Below are positions 11,084 to 23,800 of a stretch of 64,000 bases of DNA, one piece after another. The stretch is taken from the NCBI RefSeq assembly GCF_026151205.1, contig NC_087072.1, positions 18,181,669 through 18,245,668 on the forward strand, read 5' to 3'. The first letter of the stretch is position 1, and each line of letters starts with the position of its first letter. Both the position numbers and the translations under genes were made by a program. The notes under the pieces are model-generated. The model had not been told where the DNA came from and ran no database searches. It worked only from the letters and a program-made list of their open reading frames with translations. The DNA comes from Bolinopsis microptera. Its lineage: Eukaryota; Ctenophora; Tentaculata; Lobata; Bolinopsidae.

Positions 11084-14000
11084 ACTAAAAAGGGTAACGA
11101 TGCATTTTATTTGTGAATTACCTAATATCACACGTATAGTGATAATTATTTGATTTACGTAGTGATCACAGAGTATCGTTGAGTGATTATCTACTTACTC
11201 TATTCTAGGTCTAATCATTTACATATTACATAATTACATAATTAGTGATAATGATGAATATAATAATTAAGAACCGTGCTACTTTCAGTGGGAAGTGAGC
11301 GCTGTGGAGACTTTTCTCAATCAGAACATTTAAAATGTCAGTCGTGTGAAGTAATAGACTTTGCTGTCTGCATTCGATATCAGTTTTAGTTACCTGTTCT
11401 GATCGTCATCAGTTGTCGCTGTCTGTTTTCAGTATATATAATTATCTAGTCTATAATTCATCTGTACTGTCCGAACTGTGCAATGTATATCCAATGTCAG
11501 TTGTCAGTGCGACATATAGTTAGTGACTTGCAGGCCTGTATTTAATTCGTCGTCTACGTTTTCCTCAATTTTGAAATTGTTGAAAAATTTAGAAAGTCTA
11601 CTCTGTTTCCATGTTCTGCTCTAATTTTCGTCAAGATTTCCAAATTTTGATCCAAAAAACAATACACTTTCTAGCTGACATTCCTGGCTTGGAGATATCA
11701 GTTTATAGCAGTTCAGGTCTCAGGTCTCTCCAATTACAGAAATTTGGTAACAATTATCGGCCATGTTATTAAATTTTCGCCTCCGTGAATGGAATTTTAA
11801 GTATGGACCATGTTTATGTTTAATGCCAAGACTGGTTTAACCTTGTTAATTTTTAGCCCTGAAATTCAAAACTTGATTTAAATTACCAGGACGGTATTCA
11901 ACAGAGGAGATTGGAATGTTGAACTTCTCAAATTTGTCATCATGATCTGTGTTCCTACTCGCTGTACTATTGTACCCTTGCAACCGACAATCCGTTGCAC
12001 GCTATTGTATTTTAGTTCTATCTGAATGCCGTCCCGTACTTTCGTCTGCTCTAATATTCACTCCTGCCTACTGCCTAGTGCTCTAAATTATGCATCATAT
12101 GCTCATGTTGAGTATCCGATAATGATTGTGCCCTACATTCTATGTATAGCATGTATTTTGGGCACCGATTATATGTGCTCGCCCAATATGAATAAATACT
12201 TGCTCGACTTTGTACGCTAACCACCTTGTTAAGCGCCGTTATATTGATTCACCAGAACGTTAATTAACATAATTAACGCAAATTAACATAACTAAAACTC
12301 GTTTAAACAGAAAACCAGCTGCAAACAATTTGTCAAAAATCGAGATCAATTGAAACGGAGACAAAACAGCTGCGAAGAGTGACAATTGGAATTAATCAAG
12401 TTTGCTAAATTAACAACGACATTCCTCCGGCCACAACACCACGCACACTGGATCCATTATCATATAATTTAAGAAGTTATTAGTGCAAACATATGATCCA
12501 TTTTGTAAATACAATAGGATAATACGAGCCGTACAGTTCATTAGTCAGACCAGACCTGGCCCACTTGTGTTCACGACTAAGCAAACAAAACAGACGTAAC
12601 GAGGCCCCCTTCTTAGCTGCCAGGTAGTTAGTTCTCCGTGAAAATGAATATCAATTATCGGCTCAACTGTTATATATAGGCAAACTTGTGTTGTTTAACG
12701 AGAAATTAATCACGAGAAATTTGTGCAACAGACGGAATTACGCGGTTGACGTGTACTGTCAAGTATGATTCCTGAGAAATCGGTTTTGTAATTAATTGGT
12801 CTACGTTTTAGCATGTTTAAGATGTTTCTTGCATCTTGATTATTTAAGGTCGGGCTTTAGATTGAAAACAAACATGTAGAACAAGTTGATACTTGATCAC
12901 ATAATAATATGTAAGGAAAAGTTGATCACATGATATGTATTCTTTGAACATATTTCTTTAACATTTTTTAATGCAACAACAAAATGTTTGGTTTACTGCA
13001 GTTCAGAGATTGTATTCATGCAGATTGCAGAATATAAAATGAAGACTTTTTGTAAGTATACCGTTTATATAGTAAGTTTATATAGTAAGTAATACTTATA
13101 TTACTATTTAGTAATATCAATACCTATAATGTCAGTGGAACAGCATTTTAAATGCTAAAAATAGTGAAATAACGGCTCAACAAAGATATTGTTCTTTTAT
13201 CATGATGTTCGATCTTTAGCAACTTCTCAGAGGACCAATAATTTTGGCGAATATTAAACGGTCTAAAACCCCGCCCCCGGTTAACGGAGTGTTGCGATTG
13301 GTTTCCAGATAGAATCGCACGAACGACTGTCTACAATTTGCGACGTACGGTGAACGGTAATATCTGATCAGTTAAGTGGTGGCAAACCATGATACACAGT
13401 TCGGAACAGCTCGGAACAACCAATTCGAACAAAAATGTTGTCGCATATTTCTACCTTTGTAAATTGATGGACGATTCTCAGTGGTAGTCTGATTGTAGGA
13501 CTTCCGTCACCATATTGGCGGCCCTAACCGGTGCTGATAAAAGGTTCAGTAATTAAACATTTCAATTCGCACTACTCTGTGACCTATAAACGATAACCCT
13601 ATCATGTAAATGGGGACCCTTCGGTGTCCAGGAATACTACATCAGCTAACGAGCACCAGGAATGAGCTGGAATGGATTACGGAGGTGACGAGATCATGAA
13701 AGGTTTGCACTATTAGCGGAAGTTTTGTGGAATTCAGGTCTAGTGTAACGATGAACCTATCTCTCTTTGGTTACTTTATTATCACATACTTACGGCAAAT
13801 TATATTTCAAGGTGCCAGACCGAGTTATAAAGATTTAGCGGAAACAAAATTATCGTCCGTTTCTTTGAGTTCTGTCCTATCGGCTATGGATGTTCGGGCC
13901 CTTATAATTCGCTCGGATTAACTTTTTGTAACCAAACAGGAAACTATATCCGATCGTTTAGTTATACTTATTGACGATATCAGTTACATTGTAAAAGATG

Positions 14001-14495
14001 CAATTGTTGATACGATATGTTTAATGTTTTTACTTTTTAGATGATTGTCCATTTTTGTCTTGTTACTTTGAGAGGTGGTAGGGGTGGTCAAACATATAAT
14101 TGGTATGATATTTTGTGGGCGATGAGGCTGGATACCACGGTCATTTATCATGGAATGATTATTATCAGAATTCAGAATACGCTGTTATTGTTCCTCTGAT
14201 TCTGTAGAACTTTTACAGTTCACACCTTGACATGTGTGCCTTACTTTTCATTCGATTAAAACTCTGCAAACTTAATGCTTTTTTGGATGTTGTGCAGCAA
14301 ATTTCGAAAATTTGTTTATTTAACGAATTCGGTTGAGTCGAATATCATGCACCACTATTATATTGTACAAAATATCACTCATTCAAACTGCTAATGATAT
14401 ATTAAAAATTAAAATTAGATTATCATTACCCAAGTACGTAGTAACTATATTCAAAGTTTGAGATTCATTGCCGCATTAAAATCGTTGTGATGACA
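11084..14495. other. Upstream region of the pseudokinase gene; no exon identified
   Basis: The sequence is AT-rich. A GC-richer patch near 13270-13520 has a CCGCCCC box and an inverted CCAAT (ATTGG), so it could be an alternative promoter. A 64-codon frame at 13727-13921 shows no recognised domain. I could not find an exon encoding a signal peptide or ectodomain for the downstream gene. Confidence 0.45.
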
Positions 14496-14528
14496 TGACG
14501 TCAATTGAGATGTAGTAAGATATAAATA
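14496..14528 (+). promoter_or_regulatory. Putative core promoter: CRE plus TATA box
   Basis: A perfect CRE palindrome TGACGTCA (14496-14503) lies 17 bases upstream of TATAAATA (14521-14528). The first coding exon begins about 250 bases downstream. The arrangement suits a CREB/AP-1-responsive core promoter for the pseudokinase gene. A transcript start near 14550 would give a leader with several upstream ATGs. This is motif evidence only. Confidence 0.4.
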
Positions 14529-14774
14529 ACTCAAACATCCCCTCGCCCAGGTCAGGATGATGTTAGAAAGGTGTACAATGACTCACAAGTGATCCACACA
14601 CCCAAGTCCCCTATGATCGTCATTACCCTCTAGTCAGACAACCTAATCCTTGAACTTCAAACTCGTGCTGCACTTCCAGCCTCCTTCTACTTGTCGCTAC
14701 TCAATAAAAGAGACAAGGGTTCTGGGATTGAACACTACTGGATCAGTTTCATTGTCTCGTTGTCACTGTGAGAT

Positions 14775-14878
14775 ATGGCGGATACCACACTGGTAGTGAT
14801 TATATCCGTGTCTGTGGCGGTGATCCTCTTAGCCATTGGCCTGGGACTCTGTCTTTGTAGAGCGTACGGTGTCTTCGG
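14775..14878 (+). CDS. Pseudokinase exon 1: transmembrane segment
   Basis: Encodes MADTTLVVIISVSVAVILLA and a few more hydrophobic residues ending in CLCRAYGVF, a single-pass helix with a basic inner edge. The donor is GG|GTAAGA, phase 2. The start is either the true initiator (preceded by in-frame TGA at 14769) or the interior of an exon beginning at 14773 after an AG. Confidence 0.75.
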
Positions 14879-17800
14879 GTAAGATTTGTCGCTGTAACAA
14901 TTTGCCAATTGTCATTGATTTGTCTTTGTTATTTGTCACATTCTTGTTTTTTCCGACTTTAGTCAACTTATGTGATTTGTAGCTAGTATGGATGAAAAAA
15001 ATAAATTGCGGTTTTCAGTTGATTGTTTATCATTCAGGGCGTTAGTTTACTTTCGATAAATTCGTTACTTTTCAGGTCCAAAACGAAAACACGGGATATG
15101 TATCTAGATAATGTGACTCTGGAGCTGAAGAAGTCGTTCTTCTCCCTCTCACCAGTTATTAAATCTGGTACTCACTTCGAGTTGATGATAGGATCCAAAC
15201 CTAAACAGAGACTTGAGCTATCTCATATTGATTCTGATGCTGTAAGTTTCTATTTGAGCTCTTATTCACCGGTTATGATAATGTAAGGTTACGGTATGAG
15301 GTTGACAAACAAATTCTTGGTAGAGGAAGAAATGTGGTCTTGAAAAAAACTTAGTAACTTTTTCGCAATAATGTCACAACATTCTTGAAACATTCTACTC
15401 CTCCGCTCATTTCATTACTTGTTCCCAATATATATTTTTATGTATATTGTATAATGTATAATGTATAACCCTGATTAGTTCACATACCAAAAACCCAGGT
15501 GATGATTCTACAGATGAAATCAGACATATCGTCAGTCTCTAAAGAGATCTATCTTAACAGCTTGGAAACTCTGAGAAGACTTGATAAACATGATCATGTG
15601 GCTGCGTTTTATGGGACTTACGACACCCCTTCTGGGGCTTGCTCTGTCATCGAGTTCTCCCAATTTGGTGAGGAAAGCTGTGTTGATTTTGACAAATCTA
15701 TTATCGTTTAAGATGAGGATTATTTTGTACATTTTAGAGTACGAAGATTGAATATTGAATAAGTGTCCTTATCTTAAGCAGTCCAGAGATTGTAGAGTCC
15801 GCTGGGGCTTATTCTTATTCCGTCCGTCCTCCTGAAGATGGAGGAATGTTTAAGCTTTATCTAAGGAGCCACCCCTTACAGCTGTGAGCTGTCCAAACGA
15901 GCCATGTACCTTTTACCGGTATAATTTCTCACTCTTTACTCGATAAGATGTTTTCCGCCTTCCTGGCGTCACAAATTCTAGACGTACTGATTCTGTCAAC
16001 AATTAGCAACTGCTTTGACGGACATTCTGTGAAGAATTATTTGCTTATATGAAAGTATGAAGTTGATCAAATACCGCCAATTTCAGTGCATTTTTGTGCA
16101 ACTACATGGGTTTCTTTGTAACTTAGGTAGGCAAATGAATATACAGCAACGGAAATAAGATATAGTCCGGTTATAGAGGAATTTGTTTCCCTTTGAATCA
16201 ATCAAACTAGATGAATTGTTGTAAATACTGAGATCAAACTATCAATCTACAGGCTATCGTCAAACATGTTGCAAGGCGTCATCTTCAGTGACATAAGCCC
16301 TAAAAATTGTAAAAAGTTAGTAAAACCCAAAATTCCTTTAAAAATCTGGACACTCTTAAAACGGTTATAAAGTTAGAATTAAGATGTTAGGAGTAATGGA
16401 AGGCCAAAAGGATTTATAGTATTAATTCCCAAAGGTTTTAAAGTCTTGAGTAGTTGAATATATTTATGTTCACGGACATCCAAAGTTTTAGGACTAGAAT
16501 TATCAATAATTGACACATTAAAAATTTTGTTAAAATCTTCCCTTTGTCTAAAACCATGATCCAACAAATGTAAACCCAAACTATATTCATCACTTGTTTC
16601 ATCTACCTTATCACCATTTAAAAGTTTATAATATTTGACCCTATGTTCTCCAGTCCTAACCCGTAGAGATCGAGTTGTGCGGCCGACGTAAGCCTTTCCA
16701 CAGACACTACATTGGAACAGATAAATGATGTTGTAGCTCTGGCAGTTTCCAGGGGAAGCTTTAACCTTCTTGCCGTTCACTTTGAATTCACGGGTGCCTT
16801 TGACAAGTTCACAACATTTGCATCTTGGCACATTGCATTTGCTGGTTGGGCCATGTTGAGCTCCTAAAGCAAGTTCTTTCAATTTGACGAGGCGAGATTT
16901 TAGGCTTGGCCCTGTTTTCTTTGTGTAACTGAAAATTGTCTTCCTAGGTGTGGCGGATGTTGAGGAGGTCTCTTGGGATGTTTCAGCAGTGTCACTTTCA
17001 CTGAAACTCCTCGTTCTTGAGAGGTGTTCTTCATACTTCTTGGTCACAGACACCAGATCATCATCACTACCATAAGTAGATATGACCCTGATTGGAAGAT
17101 GTAATGATGTCTGGTCATCAGGAGCCTGAACTTTGCGTGACAGTGATCTTGCTGTGTTAAGGACCTTATTACTGATGTTCTCAATCATTTTTCTAGGGTA
17201 ACATGCGGCAAGGAAGGCTTTTTTAAGGTTGTTGAGATGTTCTTTCAGGCGTTCTTGGCAGTTGATGATCCTTCTGAGTCTAAGGCATTGAGAGTACACG
17301 ATACCGGAATAGATATGGTTAGGGTGGGAGCTTTTAAAATGTAGATATGAACGAGAGTCTGTTGGCTTTATGAACAAATCCGTTTGGAGGGATCCTAAGG
17401 AATCGAAGGTGAACATTATGTCAAGGAAAGATACGTATTTACCAGGATCTTCTATTTGGTATTCTTCAATGATTAGGCCATGGGAGAGGAGTGCTTTGTT
17501 AACATCTGCAATCCAAATTTTGAACTCATCTGTAGTTCCCTCAAACAAACCTGCTCCGTCGTCAATGTAACGACTGGCTGATACGATCTTATTCATGAGC
17601 TCTGGGTTACTATAAACACATTTGTTCATTAGGTAGTAGACTGCTATGTTTGCGATTTGGACACATAGTGATCCACCCGTAGGGATACCGACGAGTTGTA
17701 TGAACCAATTTTGATCGAACACCAGGCTCAATTCCACCAATTTGATGAGCCATTTGCAGAAATCTTCAGACCAATCTTCTCTGCATGATGACATAGCGGA

Positions 17801-20800
17801 ATTCAGGGCCTCTATGACGAGGGGTGGTGTTAGAGAATCATAGAGGGCCTTAAAGTCGTAGGTAAATGATCTGAAGCCTTTCTTCTGTACTAGGGAATGT
17901 TCACTATCCACGAAATCCAACCATTGAAGGGCATCAGTGCTATCAGTCAAAAGGTCAGAGCAGAAATCTTTTTCAAGATCCTTCAGGTATTGGCTAGCAA
18001 GGAAAACATCACTGCGTTTTGTGATCCCATCCTGGAGTGCCGTGATGAGCCTGAAGGGGGGTTCGACTCCTGGTTTAAGGTCTTCCTTTTGAAGCTTGTG
18101 GATCTTTAGGGTGGGGTAGAAATAAGCTTTACCAGGTTTGAAGTGGGAAGAAGTACTCTTGTTGTTAGTAACTGTACCATCACTGTTTAGATTGTTGGTA
18201 ATACCCATGATGTCTTTAGCTTCTTTTGGTGTAACAAAGTTTTTCTTTTTTCCCTCGATCCATAAATCAAATAGTTCCTGGTGTAGGTCTTGCGTAGGGT
18301 CTTTAGCGAGCTTTTTATACAATAGGGGGTTGTCGAGCTTTTCCTGTGTTCTTCGCTTTAGCATAGCTGGGTCCACTAGTAACACGGCTCCACCTTTGTC
18401 AGCTGCAACTATTGCAAGTTTTTCATGTTTGATCATTCTTTCTAACCATTTGAGGCCACGGGACTCCATCTTGTTGAGGTTTTTTGGCTGTAGATTAGTT
18501 TTAGGTCCTCTAATGAGTTGCTGATCTAAGTCCGCTGCCATGGTGTTTGTAATCTCATTGATGGATTGGTCCTCACTTGGGGGCTTTCTTCCGTAGTACT
18601 TCCTTGATAGTTGTGGAGGTAGTCCAGTTGGGGCGGTCTGTTCCAAATCAAGCGTTGATATGTCCTCACATGATGTTGTAGGTGAGCTGTTGAGGCTTCT
18701 TGTTGAGGCAGTTACGATTCTGTTTATTGTTAAGCGCATGTCCAGACGAGCCTCCTCCGTGTCAACCTTTGGGGTTGGTACAAAACCTAGCCCTTTGTTC
18801 AAATTGCTATCGCTTCAAGTGGAATTTCTTCTCCCACATCCACTAGTACCACGACACTTCCTTCGTCTAAGGCCTTTCGAGCTTCTTTTTCTATTCTTCG
18901 GTGTCTTTGGTTCTCACGTCTTTTATAGTTTTTGTCTTTTCGGTCACTCAAAACTCTAAGTATATCCGAAGTCTTGCGTGGCCAATGGTCCCACTTCTCT
19001 TTCTCTTGGAGTTTGTAGAAACTGATTTTCTTGTCAAAATGCTTTCTCAAGGTGGTCCGTTCCTTTAGTGGCATGGGGGTTTGGTCCGATTCTTCTGAGT
19101 TTACCTGGCTAAGGGATCTGACCTCATTGAGCTTGTTCTTGATAGCATAACCAAGGAGTCTAGTCTCTAATTGAGAAATCCGGTTATAAACTTACTATTT
19201 GAAACGAATTTTTGACGACAATCTGGGCACTTGCCAGTGACTTAAGGTATCCGAAAGTATCAAAACCATATGGACTGGGTAATGATACCATTTAAAGTAC
19301 ATGAATTGTAATACTATTTTGTATATATTTAACTTTGTTTTAAAAATATCTCCGGTACTCACTACTCATCCTTTATCTATTACCCATTATCCACCCTTAG
19401 AAGACCGAAATGTATCATTTAGTTTGACATTGCTCTTTTCACAGGTACCCTAAAGTACTATCTGTCGTACAGTTCCTACAAGACGTTCTACGACTACAGA
19501 GGGTTTAGTGACGATGACGACACTTTCAGCAACATGCGATCTCCAGGTACGTGCTTCAAAACCGACATGAGGATTGTTTTTAATGCATGTCATTTATATA
19601 AAATTAACATATATACCATCTAAGGAGTTATTAGCGAGATTTTTAATCTAACTCAGAGCAGTCGATAGGAAGCTTAAAAAATGAATTGAAGAACCTTTCG
19701 AATAAAATAAATCTCACTCTATGAATAATGAATTTTATTGTTTAGCTGCTTATTCAGTTATGTAAGTTCAATAAATATTGCCATTAATTTATTCGTCACT
19801 CTATTTTTTCTTAGTGACGATTAGTAACTTGTGTCTCTAATCCAAACTTCATCAGAGAGTATAAACTCCTTACAGCGTAAGAGGAACCTGTTTGCGTACC
19901 CCAAGATAGTGATGGAGAGTCGAAAAACCCCACTCTCAGCTCTCACACTGTACTTCCTTATGTGGCAGATATGTCTTGGTAGGTCATTATCTTCAAATTT
20001 TAGGAACTTACCAATGACTGTCAGATGGTTTGCTAATTAGTAATCTGGAATTGATATTTGCGATTAAGACAGATAACTTACTTGCCCCGCTGAAATATCA
20101 CACTTTGAAAAAGTCCGGGGGAATATCTCATTGTAACGTACTTGGCCGACTACCGTGTGTCCATCTGAGCTGTAACTGTCAGATCGATCAATTAGTTAAC
20201 AAATTTACAAGATCGGAACTTGATTTGTCCCAGTTGAGTAATTTAGAGAGACGTATTATTTCAGGAATGGAGTTTTTACATCTACGGAACTACATCCACG
20301 GCAGCCTCTGTTCGTTTAACGTAGGTACATGTCACTGCACATAATCTTAACAAGAAAATGACAGATTGTCAGATATTTGGCGCGGTCTGGGTGGTTTAAG
20401 CCATTAAGATGGTCGGTGATTGTTGTATCTGCCATCTATCATATTCTCGAGTAGGTTGTAATTGTTACTGTCATCAATAGCAGGTAATCTTTAACACAGG
20501 TATTTGTTACGGGGCACCTCAACCTGAAGATCAACTGTTTCTCGTTAGCGTTTGAGGACAAGTACGCTCTCAACGCCATCCCGAGGTTAGCAGTGTACAA
20601 TGTACAGTGTACAATGTATAGTGTGCATTGTTGTGATATGTAGTGAGTTGTTACTCAATATCTGGAATCTCATGTATTATTATTTTCTATCGTTGATCAA
20701 TTAATTTTGATGGATTTATACTTTTCTAGACAGTTTGTGAAAGAAATTCAGATAAACATAATATTTGGACACGTAATAAATTACTTTATCTATCGTTAGT

Positions 20801-23800
20801 GTCTGTGTTATGGGACAAACATTAGATCTAACTACATCCTTATTCCTTCCACGGTGCTTGTTTATTCCGAAAGCCTTGCTACTGTTTCATTTACAATTAC
20901 AACTTGTTCTGGCAGATAATAATCACGTGATGCCTCTTCAAGTTCCTCCTCTGGAACGTTGGAAGCGCTGTGACTTGCTCTTGATGGTCATGTTTTGAAT
21001 TAGGGTTCTCAATCCCAACTCGTCAACTCGTGCCTTCATTTCAAAATCAACCGTTTCCGTCAATTCTTTAGCGCCACATCTTTCTAAAGTGCTGCCAGTA
21101 GAAGCAGAGTAATCCAGGTCAGAAAGGTGCTCACACTCAAATAGATCATTATTTAAATGGTGCAGATCTGGTCCTTCATGATGTGTACAAGGGACGGTAA
21201 GATCGGTACTTTTGATAATTGTGTCCTTATTTTCTGGTGAAAGCCTTAAAGTGGCAGAAACCCGAACGTTCGGATGGTCTTCTTCTAAAGCAGTATCCGT
21301 ATTATCTCCTTCGCCATCTCCTCGAGAAAATCCATCAATTTGTGAAATATGAAATATCCTGCCCATTAACTTGATGGGAGGGCTCATGAACTATTTTTGA
21401 GACGAGATAACGCCACGATGTCCACAAATGTGTCGTCAGTTTTCCATAGAGGCCACTGTAAAATATAGGATTCAGAACAATGTTTATCGGAATAACAAGC
21501 AACGAAAAAATCTCTAAAATAATGGGCCCAGGTTTTTCAGTGGTAAACTGAAAATAAATCATGGTCACGATGAAAGACATCCAACTGACAGCCTGGGTTC
21601 CGATTATCAGGAAAACTTTGACCCCCAGAGATGCAATACTCTGATCTGGCATGTTCCCACCAGCCTCAGCATCCCTCCTTCTTGAGATGAACTTGCTGTG
21701 CATGATCTTAGCGTATGTTGTTATCAAGATGAAAAATAGGATGAGAAGGGTATAATAGTGCAGTAGGCCACTTTATACAAAAAGTAAGAATCTTGAGTTT
21801 TGAAAACGTTGCACTGTTACCATAGTATCCGATCTCCAAAAGATCAAATATGTTTTTATTGGAGGTAATGTTATTTAGATTTCATTCATTCATTAGGGTA
21901 ATGACTACTTTTGGGGACTTGGGGAATTGCGTCAACGATTTTACCCCGAGTCCCCATGATTTTTAGTCCCCATTAGTCCCCAAAAGTCTCCATTAGTCCC
22001 CATTTAGATGATTTTTAGACCCCATTAGTCCCCAAAAGTCTCTATTAGTCCCCATTTAGATTTATCCTACTCTTATCTTGGACAAAACATCTCGATCGTA
22101 TCGTTATTAAACTAACTTGAAAACCATAAATAACTGTCAAAAATTCTGGGACTTATGGGGACAAATGGTGAATTACGTCAACGAGTTGACCTCTAGTCCC
22201 CATGATTTTTAGTCCCCATTAGTCCCCAAAAGTCTCCATTGGTAGTCATTACCCCCCCCCCCCCCCCCCCCGGTGGAACACGACAATAGTTCCCGAGACA
22301 AAAATAATTGTTGAATGTTTGATTTCAATAACAGTTCTTGTACAGATAAGACATCTGACCAGACTCATAAAAGTGATAGTTAGAAGAGAACCATGGGAAG
22401 CAACCGAAAATATTGAGCCAAGTATCGGGCAGAAGATGCTGGATATCCAATCTTGATCAAATAAGCAGTAATCTCCTTTGATCTCCAGCACTATGGATGC
22501 TAGAGTGATTGAGCAAATGTAGATTCCCATGAGACTGTCAAAAAAGAAGACTTGGAGACAGAGTATTCTGTCATTCTTTCCAGCATGCGACTCGGGGATT
22601 TTCTTAAAACACTGTGTCCCGACAACCAAATTCAGAACGAGCATTTTAACCCCAGAAAAAGCAGTCATAATGTAAATCACTCTTTAATGGATGAAATGGC
22701 CCCATTGGTACAAGTCTGAAACTCATCCAGTCCATTCGAGCAGTCGATGATGTTGTCACAGATCTTGTTGGGAGGAATCCATTTGACAGTTGTTGTATTA
22801 TTGGGGGAACTACTATTACATGATATATTGTAAAACTTTAAAGCAGTCTGAGAGTCTTTAGCGCTTTATTTTGCATCACAATGCAAAATGTTGCAGCGTA
22901 ATTGACATAAGAACAAAGTAACTTACGAACGAGGCATGTCCCTCCCCTATCTTGTCCATTTAATTATGGCAAATCTTGATATGAAAACAATCATATCAAT
23001 ATCGAATAGATATTATAGATGTTAGATGTTATAACGGAATGAATTAATCTTTACGCCTTTTTTTTCTTTTCCGTCCCTGCCCAACTCTCTTTCTGCATCT
23101 GCCTTTCCAGTCCTCTCTCTTAACTACACTGAAATATTCTCTATAATACAAAAAGATTCTTAGATGCTAACGATATGATATCTCATTTGTATGGCGAATA
23201 TACTTATGTGATATTGGTATTACAGCGACAGACTTAACCAGAATTAAATGAAAAAATCTTTAAAAAGAAAACAAACAAGTTTTAAAAAGTGACTTTAAAC
23301 ATATCGTTTTTGTCTGTATTTTCCAAATCTGAAGTCATCTGCCTGGAATATTCATAAACGGTTTTAAGTGGTGCCCAACCATAATAAGCACTCATTTTAG
23401 AAAAATGACCCTAAATGCCTCGCAACCCATTCCCAAGCAACAAAAACCCAAAATATACACCACGCAGGTGGATGGCTCCAGAAGTTTTTGTGACGAAGAC
23501 TCTGACAAAGCAGGCTGATGTTTGGTCCTTTGGGGTGACAATGTGGGAACTCTTCAACTGCGGGGCTATTCCTTATAACCGTAAGTTTAGCATGTGATGG
23601 AATGATTTTTAATATTTAGGCCATATTAGGTTCTAGTTATAATCAAAGTTGTCCAAATTTGATCAAATTTCACATTCATAGATTTTTAAATTTCGCGAAT
23701 TTCGCAGCAGTTTATAATCTTTCGTGTTACCGTCAGGGGTTCAGGAAGCGGGGGGGGGGGGGCGACTGTCCCCCATGAAATCTGGGAAAGGGGAGAAAAG

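Larger units (their letters stand above)
20938..22865 (-). pseudogene. LDLa-7TM receptor relic (relaxin-receptor/LGR-like GPCR), antisense in intron 7
   Basis: Reading the minus strand from 22865 down gives part of an LDL-receptor class A module, TM1 to the start of TM4, an interruption, extracellular loop 2, TM5 to TM7 with NPIFY, and an acidic tail. The order and spacing match a class A LGR/RXFP-type receptor. The frame changes between LDLa and TM1 (near 22680), between loop 2 and TM5 (near 21772) and between TM7 and the tail (near 21385), and a MITE interrupts TM4. I read it as a decaying gene copy. Sequencing indels could explain the shifts but not the MITE. Confidence 0.75.

Noticed and set aside
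13727-13921. 64-codon frame as a possible 5' exon of the pseudokinase gene
   Set aside because: It has no signal peptide or extracellular domain features and no donor with a phase matching exon 1. It was kept only as a note in the upstream region.
16245-16380. Hammerhead ribozyme in a Penelope terminal repeat
   Set aside because: I looked for the CTGATGA...GAAA core on both strands near the PLE ends and did not see a convincing pair.
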